From NCBI RefSeq assembly GCF_026625985.1, contig NZ_CP113116.1, forward strand, positions 1,302,001 through 1,366,000: 64,000 nucleotides of DNA, written 5' to 3'. The translations under genes and the position numbers were made by a program. The stretch is from Mycobacterium sp. Aquia_213. Lineage in GTDB: Bacteria > Actinomycetota > Actinomycetes > Mycobacteriales > Mycobacteriaceae. The notes beneath the pieces were generated by a model. That model saw only the letters and a program-made list of their open reading frames with translations, searched no databases and was not told where the DNA came from. Below, piece after piece: positions 17,127-24,656 of the stretch. Within the stretch, counting starts at the first letter, position 1; every line of letters starts with the position of its first letter.

Positions 17127-18241
17127 CCGCGCCGACCGCTGACATCAAGAAGGGCCTCGCCGGTGTGCTGGTGGATACCACCGCCATCTCGAAGGTGGTG
17201 CCGGAGACCAATTCGCTGACCTACCGCGGATATCCGGTTCAGGATCTGGCCGCGCACTGCAGTTTCGAGCAGGTCGCGTTCCTGCTCTGGCGCGGTGAGC
17301 TGCCTACCGACGCGGAGCTGGCGCTGTTCAGCCAGCGTGAGCGCGCCAGTCGCCGGGTCGACCGGTCGATGCTGTCGCTGTTGACCAAGCTCCCCGACAA
17401 CTGCCATCCGATGGACGTGGTACGCACCGCAATCAGCTTTTTGGGTGCCGAAGACCCTGAGGAGGACGACGACTCGGCGAACCGGGCCAAGTCGCTGCGC
17501 ATGCTCGCGGTGTTGCCGACCATCGTCGCGGTGGACATGCGGCGACGCCGCGGGTTGGCCCCGATCCCGCCGCATAGCGGGCTGGGGTACACCGAGAACT
17601 TTCTGCAGATGTGCTTCGGCGAGGTGCCCGAACCCGCCGTCGTAAAGGCTTTCGAGCAGTCGATGATCCTGTACGCCGAACACGGCTTCAACGCCTCCAC
17701 GTTCGCCGCGCGGGTGGTGACGTCGACGCAGTCGGACATCTACAGCGCGGTCACCGGTGCCATCGGTGCGCTCAAGGGCGCGCTGCACGGCGGCGCCAAT
17801 GAGGCGGTCATGCACGACATGATCGAAATCGGCGACCCACGCAACGCGCGAGAATGGTTGCGCGGCAGGCTCGCCCGCAAAGAGAAGATCATGGGCTTCG
17901 GACATCGGGTCTATAAGAACGGTGACTCCCGGGTGCCGACGATGAAGCAGGCGTTGGGACGAGTCGCCGCGACACGGGACGGGCAGCGCTGGCTGGACAT
18001 GTACAACATCCTGGAAGCCGAGATGTTCGACGCCACCGCAATCATGCCCAATCTCGATTTCCCGACCGGCCCGGCCTACCACCTGATGGGATTCGACATC
18101 GCTTGCTTCACGCCGATCTTCGTGATGAGCAGGATCACCGGGTGGACGGCTCACATCATGGAGCAGGCCGCGTCGAACTCCCTGATTCGCCCGTTGAGTG
18201 CTTACTCGGGGCGCGCGCAGCGGGCTTTGACGCTCAGATAA
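17123..18241 (+). CDS. prpC: 2-methylcitrate synthase
   Basis: 372 aa, citrate synthase family. It condenses propionyl-CoA with oxaloacetate to 2-methylcitrate. Catalytic-site segments are LKGALHGGANEAVM (His) and GFGHRVYKNGDSR (His); AYSGRAQRALTLR is at the end. Its length (about 370) is that of PrpC/GltA1-type enzymes, and operon position settles the substrate. Last gene of prpDBC; it corresponds to Rv1131 (gltA1/prpC). The convergent small secreted-protein gene ends 6 bp away, leaving no room for a separate terminator. Confidence 0.95.
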   Translation: MTAPTADIKKGLAGVLVDTTAISKVVPETNSLTYRGYPVQDLAAHCSFEQVAFLLWRGELPTDAELALFSQRERASRRVDRSMLSLLTKLPDNCHPMDVVRTAISFLGAEDPEEDDDSANRAKSLRMLAVLPTIVAVDMRRRRGLAPIPPHSGLGYTENFLQMCFGEVPEPAVVKAFEQSMILYAEHGFNASTFAARVVTSTQSDIYSAVTGAIGALKGALHGGANEAVMHDMIEIGDPRNAREWLRGRLARKEKIMGFGHRVYKNGDSRVPTMKQALGRVAATRDGQRWLDMYNILEAEMFDATAIMPNLDFPTGPAYHLMGFDIACFTPIFVMSRITGWTAHIMEQAASNSLIRPLSAYSGRAQRALTLR

Positions 18242-18246
18242 GCCGC

Positions 18247-18468
18247 CTATTCGCCGGGGCCGCCGTACTGCCAGACCAGGCTGTGGTTGCCGGTCATGGT
18301 CGGGTTGCACCACATCGTCCGGCCGTTGGCGTCCTGGGTGGTGGCGTGCAATACCGTGCAGGAGTCACCCGGTGCGGGCGCCTGGCCGTACGCGGTGCCG
18401 GCGCCGAAGGCGACGGCTGTCGAGATCGCCAGCGCCGTGGCCGAGATCAGGAACCGAAGTCTGCTCAT
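18247..18468 (-). CDS. Small secreted protein, 73 aa
   Basis: Residues 1-31 form a typical Sec signal peptide (basic SRLR, hydrophobic core FLISATALAISTAVAFGAG, cleavage around AYGQA). The mature part is only about 40 residues with two cysteines (SCTVLHAT and MWCNP) that could form one disulphide, and ends HSLVWQYGGPGE. The start is ATG 18468, because AGGAG lies 9 nt upstream of it; ATG 18477 is too close to that site. Mycobacteria carry families of such short exported proteins; function unknown. It is divergent from the DUF3556 gene. Confidence 0.75.
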   Translation of the reverse strand: MSRLRFLISATALAISTAVAFGAGTAYGQAPAPGDSCTVLHATTQDANGRTMWCNPTMTGNHSLVWQYGGPGE

Positions 18469-18562
18469 GATGGGCATCTCCTAAGCAGGTGCCAAGACAT
18501 CACGCTAACCTGCGCAGAACCTGCGGGCAAAGGATGTCATCCGCGATCCGCAACGCGCTTCG

Positions 18563-18581
18563 CTAGAACGGGTTCTAGTGT
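18563..18581 (+). promoter_or_regulatory. KstR-like palindrome overlapping a -10 element
   Basis: CTAGAACGGGTTCTAG (18563-18578) is a perfect 7-bp inverted repeat around GG. Its inner 14 bp fit TnnAACnnGTTnnA, the published KstR consensus of the mycobacterial sterol-catabolism regulon. The right arm overlaps TAGTGT (18576-18581), a TANNNT -10 lying 8 nt before ATG 18590, so a bound repressor would block a leaderless start. Which protein binds is inferred from the consensus only. Confidence 0.6.
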
Positions 18582-18589
18582 GTGGAACC

Positions 18590-20401
18590 ATGGGATTTCT
18601 CCAACCCGAACTGCCGCAGGTCGACATCGACGAGTGGAGCAAGCTGTCCCGCAGCGAAAAGATCCGGCCGATGGCCCGGCACTGGGCAGAGGTCGGCTTC
18701 GGAACGCCGGTCGTTCTGCATCTGTTCTACGTCGGCAAGATACTGCTCTACATCCTGTTCGCCTGGGTCTTTGCGGTGGCGACCACCCGCGGCTTGGCGT
18801 TCCTGGACGTGAAGTCGTGGTACGCCGAGCCGATCGTGTTCGAGAAGGTCGTGCTCTACACGATGCTTTTCGAGGTGATCGGGCTGGGCTGCGGGTTCGG
18901 GCCGCTGAACAACCGGTTCAACCCGCCGCTGGGTTCGATCCTGTATTGGCTGCGGCCCGACACCATCCGGCTGCCCCCGTGGCCGAAGCGCGTCCCGGGG
19001 ACCAAGGGCACGGCCCGCACGCTGGTGGACAACGCGCTGTACGCGCTGCTTCTGCTGGTGATCTTCCTGACCCTGTTCGCCGACGGCACCGGCCCGGTGC
19101 CGGAGCTGGGCACCCAGGTGGGGCTGATTCGCCCGTGGCGAATCGTGCTGATCCTGGTGTTGCTCGGCGTGCTGGGATTGCGCGACAAGGTGATCTTCCT
19201 GGCCGCCCGCGGTGAGGTCTACGCGACGCTGACGGTGACCTTCCTGTTCGGCGGGGCCGACATGATCATCGCCGCCAAGCTCGTGTTCCTGGTGATCTGG
19301 ATAGGCGCCGCGACATCCAAGCTGAACAAGCACTTTCCGTTCGTGATGTCGACGATGATGTCCAACAATCCGGTCTTTCGGCCCCGGTTCATCAAGCGGG
19401 CGTTCTTCGAGAAGTTTCCCGACGATCTACGGCCGGGACGGTTGTCGCGGGTCTTCGCCCACGTGAGTACCTTCGTCGAAATGTGTGTGCCCATCGCGCT
19501 ATTCGTCGCGCATGGCGGCTGGTGGACCGCGGTGCCCGCGGCCATCATGGTGATCTTCCACTTCGGCATCCTTTCGGCCATCCCGATGGGGGTGCCGCTG
19601 GAGTGGAACGTGTTCATGATCTTCGGCGTGTTCGCGCTGTTCGTCGGCCACGCCCATACCGGCCTGACCGATCTGAAAAACCCTGTGCCAGTGGCGATAT
19701 TCATCGCGTTCATCGCCGGAATCGTGATCGCGGGCAACCTGTTTCCGCGCAAGATCTCGTTCCTGCCCGGCATGCGCTATTACGCCGGGAACTGGGACAC
19801 CACCCTGTGGTGCATCAAGCCGTCAGCGGACAAGAAGATCAACCACAACCTGGTCTCGATCGCCAGCATGCCGGCGGCCCAGCTGGAGAAGATGTACGGC
19901 AAGGAGCGCGCACAGATCCCGATGTATCTCGGATATGCGTTCCGCGCCATGAACACTCACGGCAGGGCATTGTTCACGCTGGCGCACCGGGCGATGGCCG
20001 GCCAGAACGAAGACGACTACGTCATCACCGACGGGGAGCGGATCTGCAGCACCGCGATCGGATGGAATTTCGGCGACGGCCACATGCACAACGAGCAGCT
20101 GATCGCCGCGATGCAGCAGCGCTGCGGCTTCCTGCCCGGTGAGGTGCGAGTCGTACTACTGGACGCCCAGCCGATCCATAAGCAGACCCAGACCTACCGG
20201 CTGGTGGACGCCGCGACCGGTGAATTCGAACGCGGCATCGTCAAAGTGGCTGACATGGTCACCCGGCAGCCCTGGGCCGACGATGTGCCGGTCCAGGTGC
20301 TGTCCGAGCGTGACGAAGAGCCGAAGGCCGAGGCCGAGCCCGAGCCCGAAGCCGAGTCAGAAGAGGCGCCGCCGAGCGTCGAGCCGGAGCGCGGCCCCTA
20401 G
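18590..20401 (+). CDS. DUF3556 polytopic membrane protein
   Basis: 603 aa from ATG 18590 (GTG 18578 also possible). It has about ten hydrophobic segments, e.g. VVLHLFYVGKILLYILFAWV, LYALLLLVIFLTLF and IVLILVLLGVLGL, then a soluble C-terminal region of about 180 residues with WNFGDGHMHNEQLIAAMQ and an acidic tail rich in Glu/Ala/Pro that is probably disordered. It matches Rv1132 in position, size and type. Function unknown. The KstR-like box upstream suggests a role linked to sterol or lipid catabolism, as inference. It overlaps the metE stop by 4 bp, tail to tail. Confidence 0.85.
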   Translation: MGFLQPELPQVDIDEWSKLSRSEKIRPMARHWAEVGFGTPVVLHLFYVGKILLYILFAWVFAVATTRGLAFLDVKSWYAEPIVFEKVVLYTMLFEVIGLGCGFGPLNNRFNPPLGSILYWLRPDTIRLPPWPKRVPGTKGTARTLVDNALYALLLLVIFLTLFADGTGPVPELGTQVGLIRPWRIVLILVLLGVLGLRDKVIFLAARGEVYATLTVTFLFGGADMIIAAKLVFLVIWIGAATSKLNKHFPFVMSTMMSNNPVFRPRFIKRAFFEKFPDDLRPGRLSRVFAHVSTFVEMCVPIALFVAHGGWWTAVPAAIMVIFHFGILSAIPMGVPLEWNVFMIFGVFALFVGHAHTGLTDLKNPVPVAIFIAFIAGIVIAGNLFPRKISFLPGMRYYAGNWDTTLWCIKPSADKKINHNLVSIASMPAAQLEKMYGKERAQIPMYLGYAFRAMNTHGRALFTLAHRAMAGQNEDDYVITDGERICSTAIGWNFGDGHMHNEQLIAAMQQRCGFLPGEVRVVLLDAQPIHKQTQTYRLVDAATGEFERGIVKVADMVTRQPWADDVPVQVLSERDEEPKAEAEPEPEAESEEAPPSVEPERGP

Positions 20402-22668
20402 ACCCCTGCGCGGACTTCCTGCGCGGCGGCGACCATATTCTGCAGCGACGCGTTCACCTCATCGGTGTTGCGCGTCTTGAGCCCGCAATCGGGGTTGACC
20501 CACAGCCGCTCCGCCGGAACGGCCCGCAGCGCGGCCCGTAGCGACTCGGCCATCTCGCCCGTGGTGGGCACCCGCGGCGAGTGGATGTCGTAGACGCCCG
20601 GGCCCACGCTATTGGCGAAGCCGACCGCGTTCAGGTCGTCCAGCACCTCCATGTGCGAGCGTGCCGCCTCGATGGACGTGACGTCGGCATCCAGGTCGGA
20701 GATCGCGCCGATCACCTCACCGAATTCCGAATAGCACAGGTGGGTGTGGATCTGCGTCGAGTCGGCAACGCCGGAGGTGGCCAGCCGGAAAGACCCGACA
20801 GCCCAACGCAAGTAGTCATCCTGATCGGCCCGGCGCAGCGGCAGCAGCTCGCGCAGCGCGGGCTCGTCGACCTGGATGACCGCGATGCCGGCGGCCTGCA
20901 GATCCACCGTCTCGTCGCGGATGGCCAGCGCCACCTGGTTGGCGGTGTCGGCCAACGGCTGGTCATCGCGGACGAACGACCACGCCAGGATCGTCACCGG
21001 ACCGGTCAGCATGCCCTTGACCGGCTTGTCGGTCAGGGACTGCGCGTATTTGGCCCACTCCACCGTCATCGGCTGCTGGCGGATCACGTCGCCGTAGAGG
21101 ACCGGCGGCCGCACGCAACGGCTGCCGTAGGACTGCACCCAGCCGTTCTTGGTGGCGAAGAAGCCGTCCAGCTGCTCGGCGAAGTACTGCACCATGTCGT
21201 TGCGCTCCGGCTCACCGTGCACCAGCACGTCCAGGCCGAGCTCCTCCTGCAGCTTGATCACGTCGGCGATCTCCTGCCTCATCCGACGGTCGTACTCGGC
21301 CCCGTCGATCTCACCGGCGACCAGCGCGGCGCGGGCCTTACGGATCTCGACGGTCTGCGGGAACGAGCCGATCGTCGTGGTCGGCAGCGGCGGCAGGTGC
21401 AGCCGCTCGTCCTGGCTGGTGCGCCGCTGTGCCGCGTCGCCGCGGTGCACACCGGTCGCTACGACCGAGTCGAGGCGCTCGCGAAGCCGGTCGTTGTGCA
21501 GCCGCGGATCCTTCTTGCGGGACGCCACGGCGGCGTTGGAGGCCGCGATCTCCTGGGCGACCGCGTCGCGGCCCTCGTGCAGCGCCCGGGACAGCGCGAC
21601 GACCTCGGCGACCTTCTCCTGCCCGAACGCCAGCCAGCTGCGCAGCGCGTCGTCCAGGCCGGTCTCCGGCTCCAGCGAATACGGCACGTGCAGGGTCGAG
21701 CAGGATGTCGAAACCGCGACGCTTCCGGCCGGGCCGAGCAGCGTCGCCAGCTTGGCCAGCGCCGCCTCGAGATCGGTGCGCCAGATGTTGCGTCCGTCGA
21801 CGACACCGGCCACCAGGATCTTGTTGGCGAGCTCGGGCACCGCCGCCACCGCGGTGTCGGCGCCGTAAACCAGGTCGACGCCGATGGCTTCGACGGGTGT
21901 GCGGGCCAGCGCCCCCAACGAGTCGCCGGGGTCACCGAAGTAGGTGGCGACGTAGATCGCCGGCCGGTTGCTCACCTTGCCCAGGGCGTTGTAGACCGCC
22001 TCGGCCAGTGCGGGGGCGTCGGCGGAGATGTCGGTGACCAGCGCCGGCTCGTCGATCTGTACCCACTGCGCGCCGTTGTCGGCCAGCAGCGACAGCAACT
22101 CGGAGTAGATTCCGACCAGCTCCTGCAGGCGCTCGATCGGCGCGCCGCCGCCGTTGACGGCCTTGCTCAGCAACAGGAAGGTGATCGGCCCGATGACGAC
22201 CGGGCGCGCCGGAATGCCTTGCTCGAGAGCCTCTTTCAGCTCGGAGAGCACCTTGTCCGGGTTCAGCGTGAACTTAGTCGCCGGCTCGATCTCGGGAACG
22301 ATGTAGTGGTAATTGGTGTCGAACCACTTCGTCATTTCCAGCGGCGCGACATCTTTGTTGCCACGTGCCGCGGCGAAGTAGCGGTCCAGGTCGTCGGGAA
22401 CCTGCGCGGCCCGGGCCGGCAACGCGCCGAGCATGACCGCGGTGTCGAGCACCTGGTCGTAGTAGGAAAAAGTGTTGATCGGCACCGAGTCCAGGCCGGC
22501 GTCGGCCAAGCTTTGCCACGTGTCGCGGCGCAGTGTGGCGGCGATGTCTTCGAGTTCCGCTCGGCTGGTGCGGCCTTTCCAGTAGCCCTCGGTCGCGCGC
22601 TTGAGTTCGCGTTTCGGGCCAATGCGCGGAGAGCCGACGACAGTTGCGGTGAATGCTTGGGGGGTCAC
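20398..22668 (-). CDS. metE: Cobalamin-independent methionine synthase
   Basis: 756 aa. It transfers methyl from 5-methyltetrahydropteroyl-triglutamate to homocysteine. N-terminal landmarks are SPRIGPKRELKRATEGYW and EMTKWFDTNYHY; the zinc/homocysteine site in the C-terminal barrel is seen in HTHLCYSEFG and NPDCGLKTR. Length equals the family norm and agrees with Rv1133c. GTG 22668 has AAGGAC about 8 nt upstream; an in-frame reading further upstream runs into the riboswitch and is not coding. Controlled by the cobalamin riboswitch in its leader, so it should be off when B12 lets MetH work. Confidence 0.97.
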   Translation of the reverse strand: MTPQAFTATVVGSPRIGPKRELKRATEGYWKGRTSRAELEDIAATLRRDTWQSLADAGLDSVPINTFSYYDQVLDTAVMLGALPARAAQVPDDLDRYFAAARGNKDVAPLEMTKWFDTNYHYIVPEIEPATKFTLNPDKVLSELKEALEQGIPARPVVIGPITFLLLSKAVNGGGAPIERLQELVGIYSELLSLLADNGAQWVQIDEPALVTDISADAPALAEAVYNALGKVSNRPAIYVATYFGDPGDSLGALARTPVEAIGVDLVYGADTAVAAVPELANKILVAGVVDGRNIWRTDLEAALAKLATLLGPAGSVAVSTSCSTLHVPYSLEPETGLDDALRSWLAFGQEKVAEVVALSRALHEGRDAVAQEIAASNAAVASRKKDPRLHNDRLRERLDSVVATGVHRGDAAQRRTSQDERLHLPPLPTTTIGSFPQTVEIRKARAALVAGEIDGAEYDRRMRQEIADVIKLQEELGLDVLVHGEPERNDMVQYFAEQLDGFFATKNGWVQSYGSRCVRPPVLYGDVIRQQPMTVEWAKYAQSLTDKPVKGMLTGPVTILAWSFVRDDQPLADTANQVALAIRDETVDLQAAGIAVIQVDEPALRELLPLRRADQDDYLRWAVGSFRLATSGVADSTQIHTHLCYSEFGEVIGAISDLDADVTSIEAARSHMEVLDDLNAVGFANSVGPGVYDIHSPRVPTTGEMAESLRAALRAVPAERLWVNPDCGLKTRNTDEVNASLQNMVAAAQEVRAGV

Positions 22669-22814
22669 GATATTCGTCCTTAAATCGGCGTGGTGGTCAC
22701 CGCCAACGGACCTGCAGCCAATCCAAATGCGGTTTGCACCTAAGTACCAACCACAACGGCTGCAGCCTAACGCCCATTCCACGAGGCGATGAGCCGCCGG
22801 ACGCGGCGCGTCCG

Positions 22815-22990
22815 ACACAACTGGCAGGTCTCCGGACTCGCAGGCGCGCACCGGGTGGTGCTCCTAGTGGCCGTCGCTTCCCAGTCGTTCTGACCAGTGC
22901 CATATGACGGCGTTCGTTCCTGCATACCGTTGCGGGACAGTCCCGGATTCTCACCGGGTTCCCTCTTACGAAGCGTTACTAACGTTGCTT
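22815..22990 (-). ncRNA. Cobalamin riboswitch in the metE leader
   Basis: Reading the minus strand, the hallmark boxes appear in order: GGGAACCCGGTGAGAATCCG then GGGACTGTCCCGCAACGGT (about 22966-22925), CACTGGTC and CTGGGAAGCGACGGCCACTA (about 22900-22865), and GAGTCCGGAGACC followed by TGCCAG (22836-22821). A stem-loop precedes it (22992-22969, CGAAGC...GCTTCG), and a 7-bp hairpin CGGACGC-GCC-GCGTCCG (22814-22798) follows directly. About 130 nt separate this from the metE start, so the expression platform may act on termination or on ribosome access. TAAACT at 23049-23044 could be the -10 of the transcript. No gene lies in 22669-23050. Confidence 0.93.
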
Positions 22991-23050
22991 CGCTCAATGC
23001 CGGCGCCGCGGGTGGCGGCGCAAGCAGACCAGCTGCGAGATGCAGTTTAG

Positions 23051-23692
23051 TCAGCCTGCCAGCGCCTCCGCGATCGGGATGTCTCCGTTGTTGAATTCGA
23101 TGGTCCGCCGGATCGTCGAATCGTCGGCCAGCGCGGCGGCCACGACGAGAGCGACATCGGCGCGCGACACCGAACCTTTGCCCTGCCCGACGACGATGCG
23201 GCCGGTCGCCGGTTCCAGTGTGAGCCTGCCGGGACCCAGCACCGTCCAGTCCAGTTCGCTGTCCCGCAGGTGGGTGTCCGCGGCGGCCTTGGCCTCCGCG
23301 TACGCGAAGAACGGATCATCTTGCGGCACGCCATGATTAGGCCCGGCACCGAAGTAGGACACCATCACGAACCGCTTGACGCCCGCCTGCGCGGCGGCAT
23401 CGATCACCCGGATCGCCGCGTCACGGTCGACGGCATACGTGCGCGCCGGGTCGCCCCCGCCCGCGCCGGCCGAGAAGACGACCGCGTCGTGCCCGGGCAG
23501 CAGATCGGCCAGCGCGTCCGTGTCCAACTGCTCGATATCGGCGATCACCGGCTTGGCGCCGGTGGCGGCGACATCGTCGGAGTGGTCGGGATTGCGGAAC
23601 ACCGCGCTCACCCCGTCGCCACGTTCGGTGAGGATGCGGGCCAGCTGTAGTGCGACCTTGCCGTGCCCGCCGAACACGATGATGCGTGCCAT
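23051..23692 (-). CDS. NAD(P)H-binding oxidoreductase, atypical SDR (NmrA/SDR_a5-like)
   Basis: 213 aa. It starts ARIIVFGGHGKVALQLARIL, an atypical Rossmann GxxGxxA motif, followed by FSAGAGGG and a YFGAG segment. The short length and lack of a normal YxxxK catalytic pair place it with the NAD(P)-binding NmrA-like proteins, which act as reductases or redox sensors. It lies 19 bp downstream of the SDR at 23712 in the same direction and is probably in its mRNA, so it belongs to the island's regulator-proximal unit. Substrate unknown. Confidence 0.82.
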   Translation of the reverse strand: MARIIVFGGHGKVALQLARILTERGDGVSAVFRNPDHSDDVAATGAKPVIADIEQLDTDALADLLPGHDAVVFSAGAGGGDPARTYAVDRDAAIRVIDAAAQAGVKRFVMVSYFGAGPNHGVPQDDPFFAYAEAKAAADTHLRDSELDWTVLGPGRLTLEPATGRIVVGQGKGSVSRADVALVVAAALADDSTIRRTIEFNNGDIPIAEALAG

Positions 23693-23711
23693 GCCTCCGA
23701 CGGTAGCGCCG

Positions 23712-24554
23712 TTAGAGCTTGACGCGCCCCATGATGATGTCGATGATCGGCTTGCCCGGGGGGTAAGCGTTGGTCAGCGACGCCATCGTGTGGCCGTAAT
23801 CCACCAGCACCGTGATCCCGTTGACGCCGAAGGCCGCGGCACTGTTGAGGAACGCCATCACGTCGCCCATCTGCTCGGGCGTGTGCACCTTGGAGCCGGT
23901 CTCCTCGCGGTAGTCCTGGGCAAAGGTGAGCCACAGGTCGGCATTGGCCTGGGCCAGCGGGGTGTCGGTCGGGCCCGGGCAAATCGCGTTGATGCGAATG
24001 CCCTTCTTCAGCAGCGGCAGGCCCTGGGTCGCCACGTAGGCGTTGACGATCTTCTTGCTGGTGCCGTAGTGGATGATGCCTTCCGACTCGCGCGCCTGCG
24101 ACCAGGCCACGGCCGCCGCGTAGTCCGGTGTGGCCAAAAAGTCGGTCAGCAGTTCCAGGTCGTTCTCCCAGCCCATGCCGGCGACCGAGGAGATGAAGCA
24201 AATCGCCGAGCCGGACGGCAGCTGGTTCTTTTCCAGTAACCGGTCGATGAGGTGGCGGTGCCCGATGAAGTTGATCTTCAGCAGGTCGGTCGCGCCGTCG
24301 GCAACACCGGCCGCCGAGAAGAGGGCGTGGACGGGACCGTCCAGCTGCTCGATCGCGGCGTCGATCGACGCGGGGTCGCGCAGGTCGACCTGGATGTACT
24401 TGGCTACGTCAAAGCTCACCGGCGCGTAATCCATCACGATGACTTCGGCACCAAGCTCGGCCGCTGACTTGGCCGCCGCGGCGCCCATGCCAGTCGCGCC
24501 ACCGACAACGAGAGCGCGCTTGCCGTCGTAGCGCAACCGATCGACAATGGTCAT
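23712..24554 (-). CDS. SDR family oxidoreductase (hydroxysteroid-dehydrogenase-like)
   Basis: 280 aa. It has GGATGMGAAAAKSAAELGA (a TGxxxGxG variant, first Gly-rich turn), an Asp after beta-2 (MDYAP), and the catalytic pair in HYGTSKK; the Ser is in FISSVAGMG. AICPGPTDTPLA is the usual cofactor-loop segment. The insertion between SSVAG and YGTSK is long, as in 3-alpha-hydroxysteroid dehydrogenase-like SDRs. ATG 24554 has AAGGGGA upstream. Its promoter (TTGAAC-17-TACAGT) is covered by the island operator at 24609-24628, so it should be co-regulated with the fadE, VWA and MoxR genes. Confidence 0.87.
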   Translation of the reverse strand: MTIVDRLRYDGKRALVVGGATGMGAAAAKSAAELGAEVIVMDYAPVSFDVAKYIQVDLRDPASIDAAIEQLDGPVHALFSAAGVADGATDLLKINFIGHRHLIDRLLEKNQLPSGSAICFISSVAGMGWENDLELLTDFLATPDYAAAVAWSQARESEGIIHYGTSKKIVNAYVATQGLPLLKKGIRINAICPGPTDTPLAQANADLWLTFAQDYREETGSKVHTPEQMGDVMAFLNSAAAFGVNGITVLVDYGHTMASLTNAYPPGKPIIDIIMGRVKL

Positions 24555-24599
24555 GGAAATCCCCTTCTCGGATAATGCCAACGCGGTTCTAACTGCTCA

Positions 24600-24628
24600 A
24601 CTGTATGGGTAACAGTTATTTGGTTCAA
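24600..24628 (-). promoter_or_regulatory. Promoter with island operator, for the SDR at 24554
   Basis: On the minus strand TTGAAC (24628-24623), 17 nt, TACAGT (24605-24600). The 20-bp island dyad GTAACAGTTATTTGGTTCAA (24609-24628, plus strand) covers the -35 and most of the spacer. A second inverted repeat AACTGT...ACAGTT (24599-24617, 7-bp spacer) overlaps the -10. Predicted start of transcription is near 24593, about 40 nt before the ATG. Confidence 0.65.
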
Positions 24629-24656
24629 TACCGGGTCCGGATTAAATTAGGTGGTC

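Noticed and set aside
20581..22683. Very long open frame (700 codons) on the plus strand opposite metE
   Set aside because: It is the antisense shadow of metE in high-GC DNA; the composition is Arg/Gln/His-rich with no recognisable domain, while the minus strand is an end-to-end MetE.
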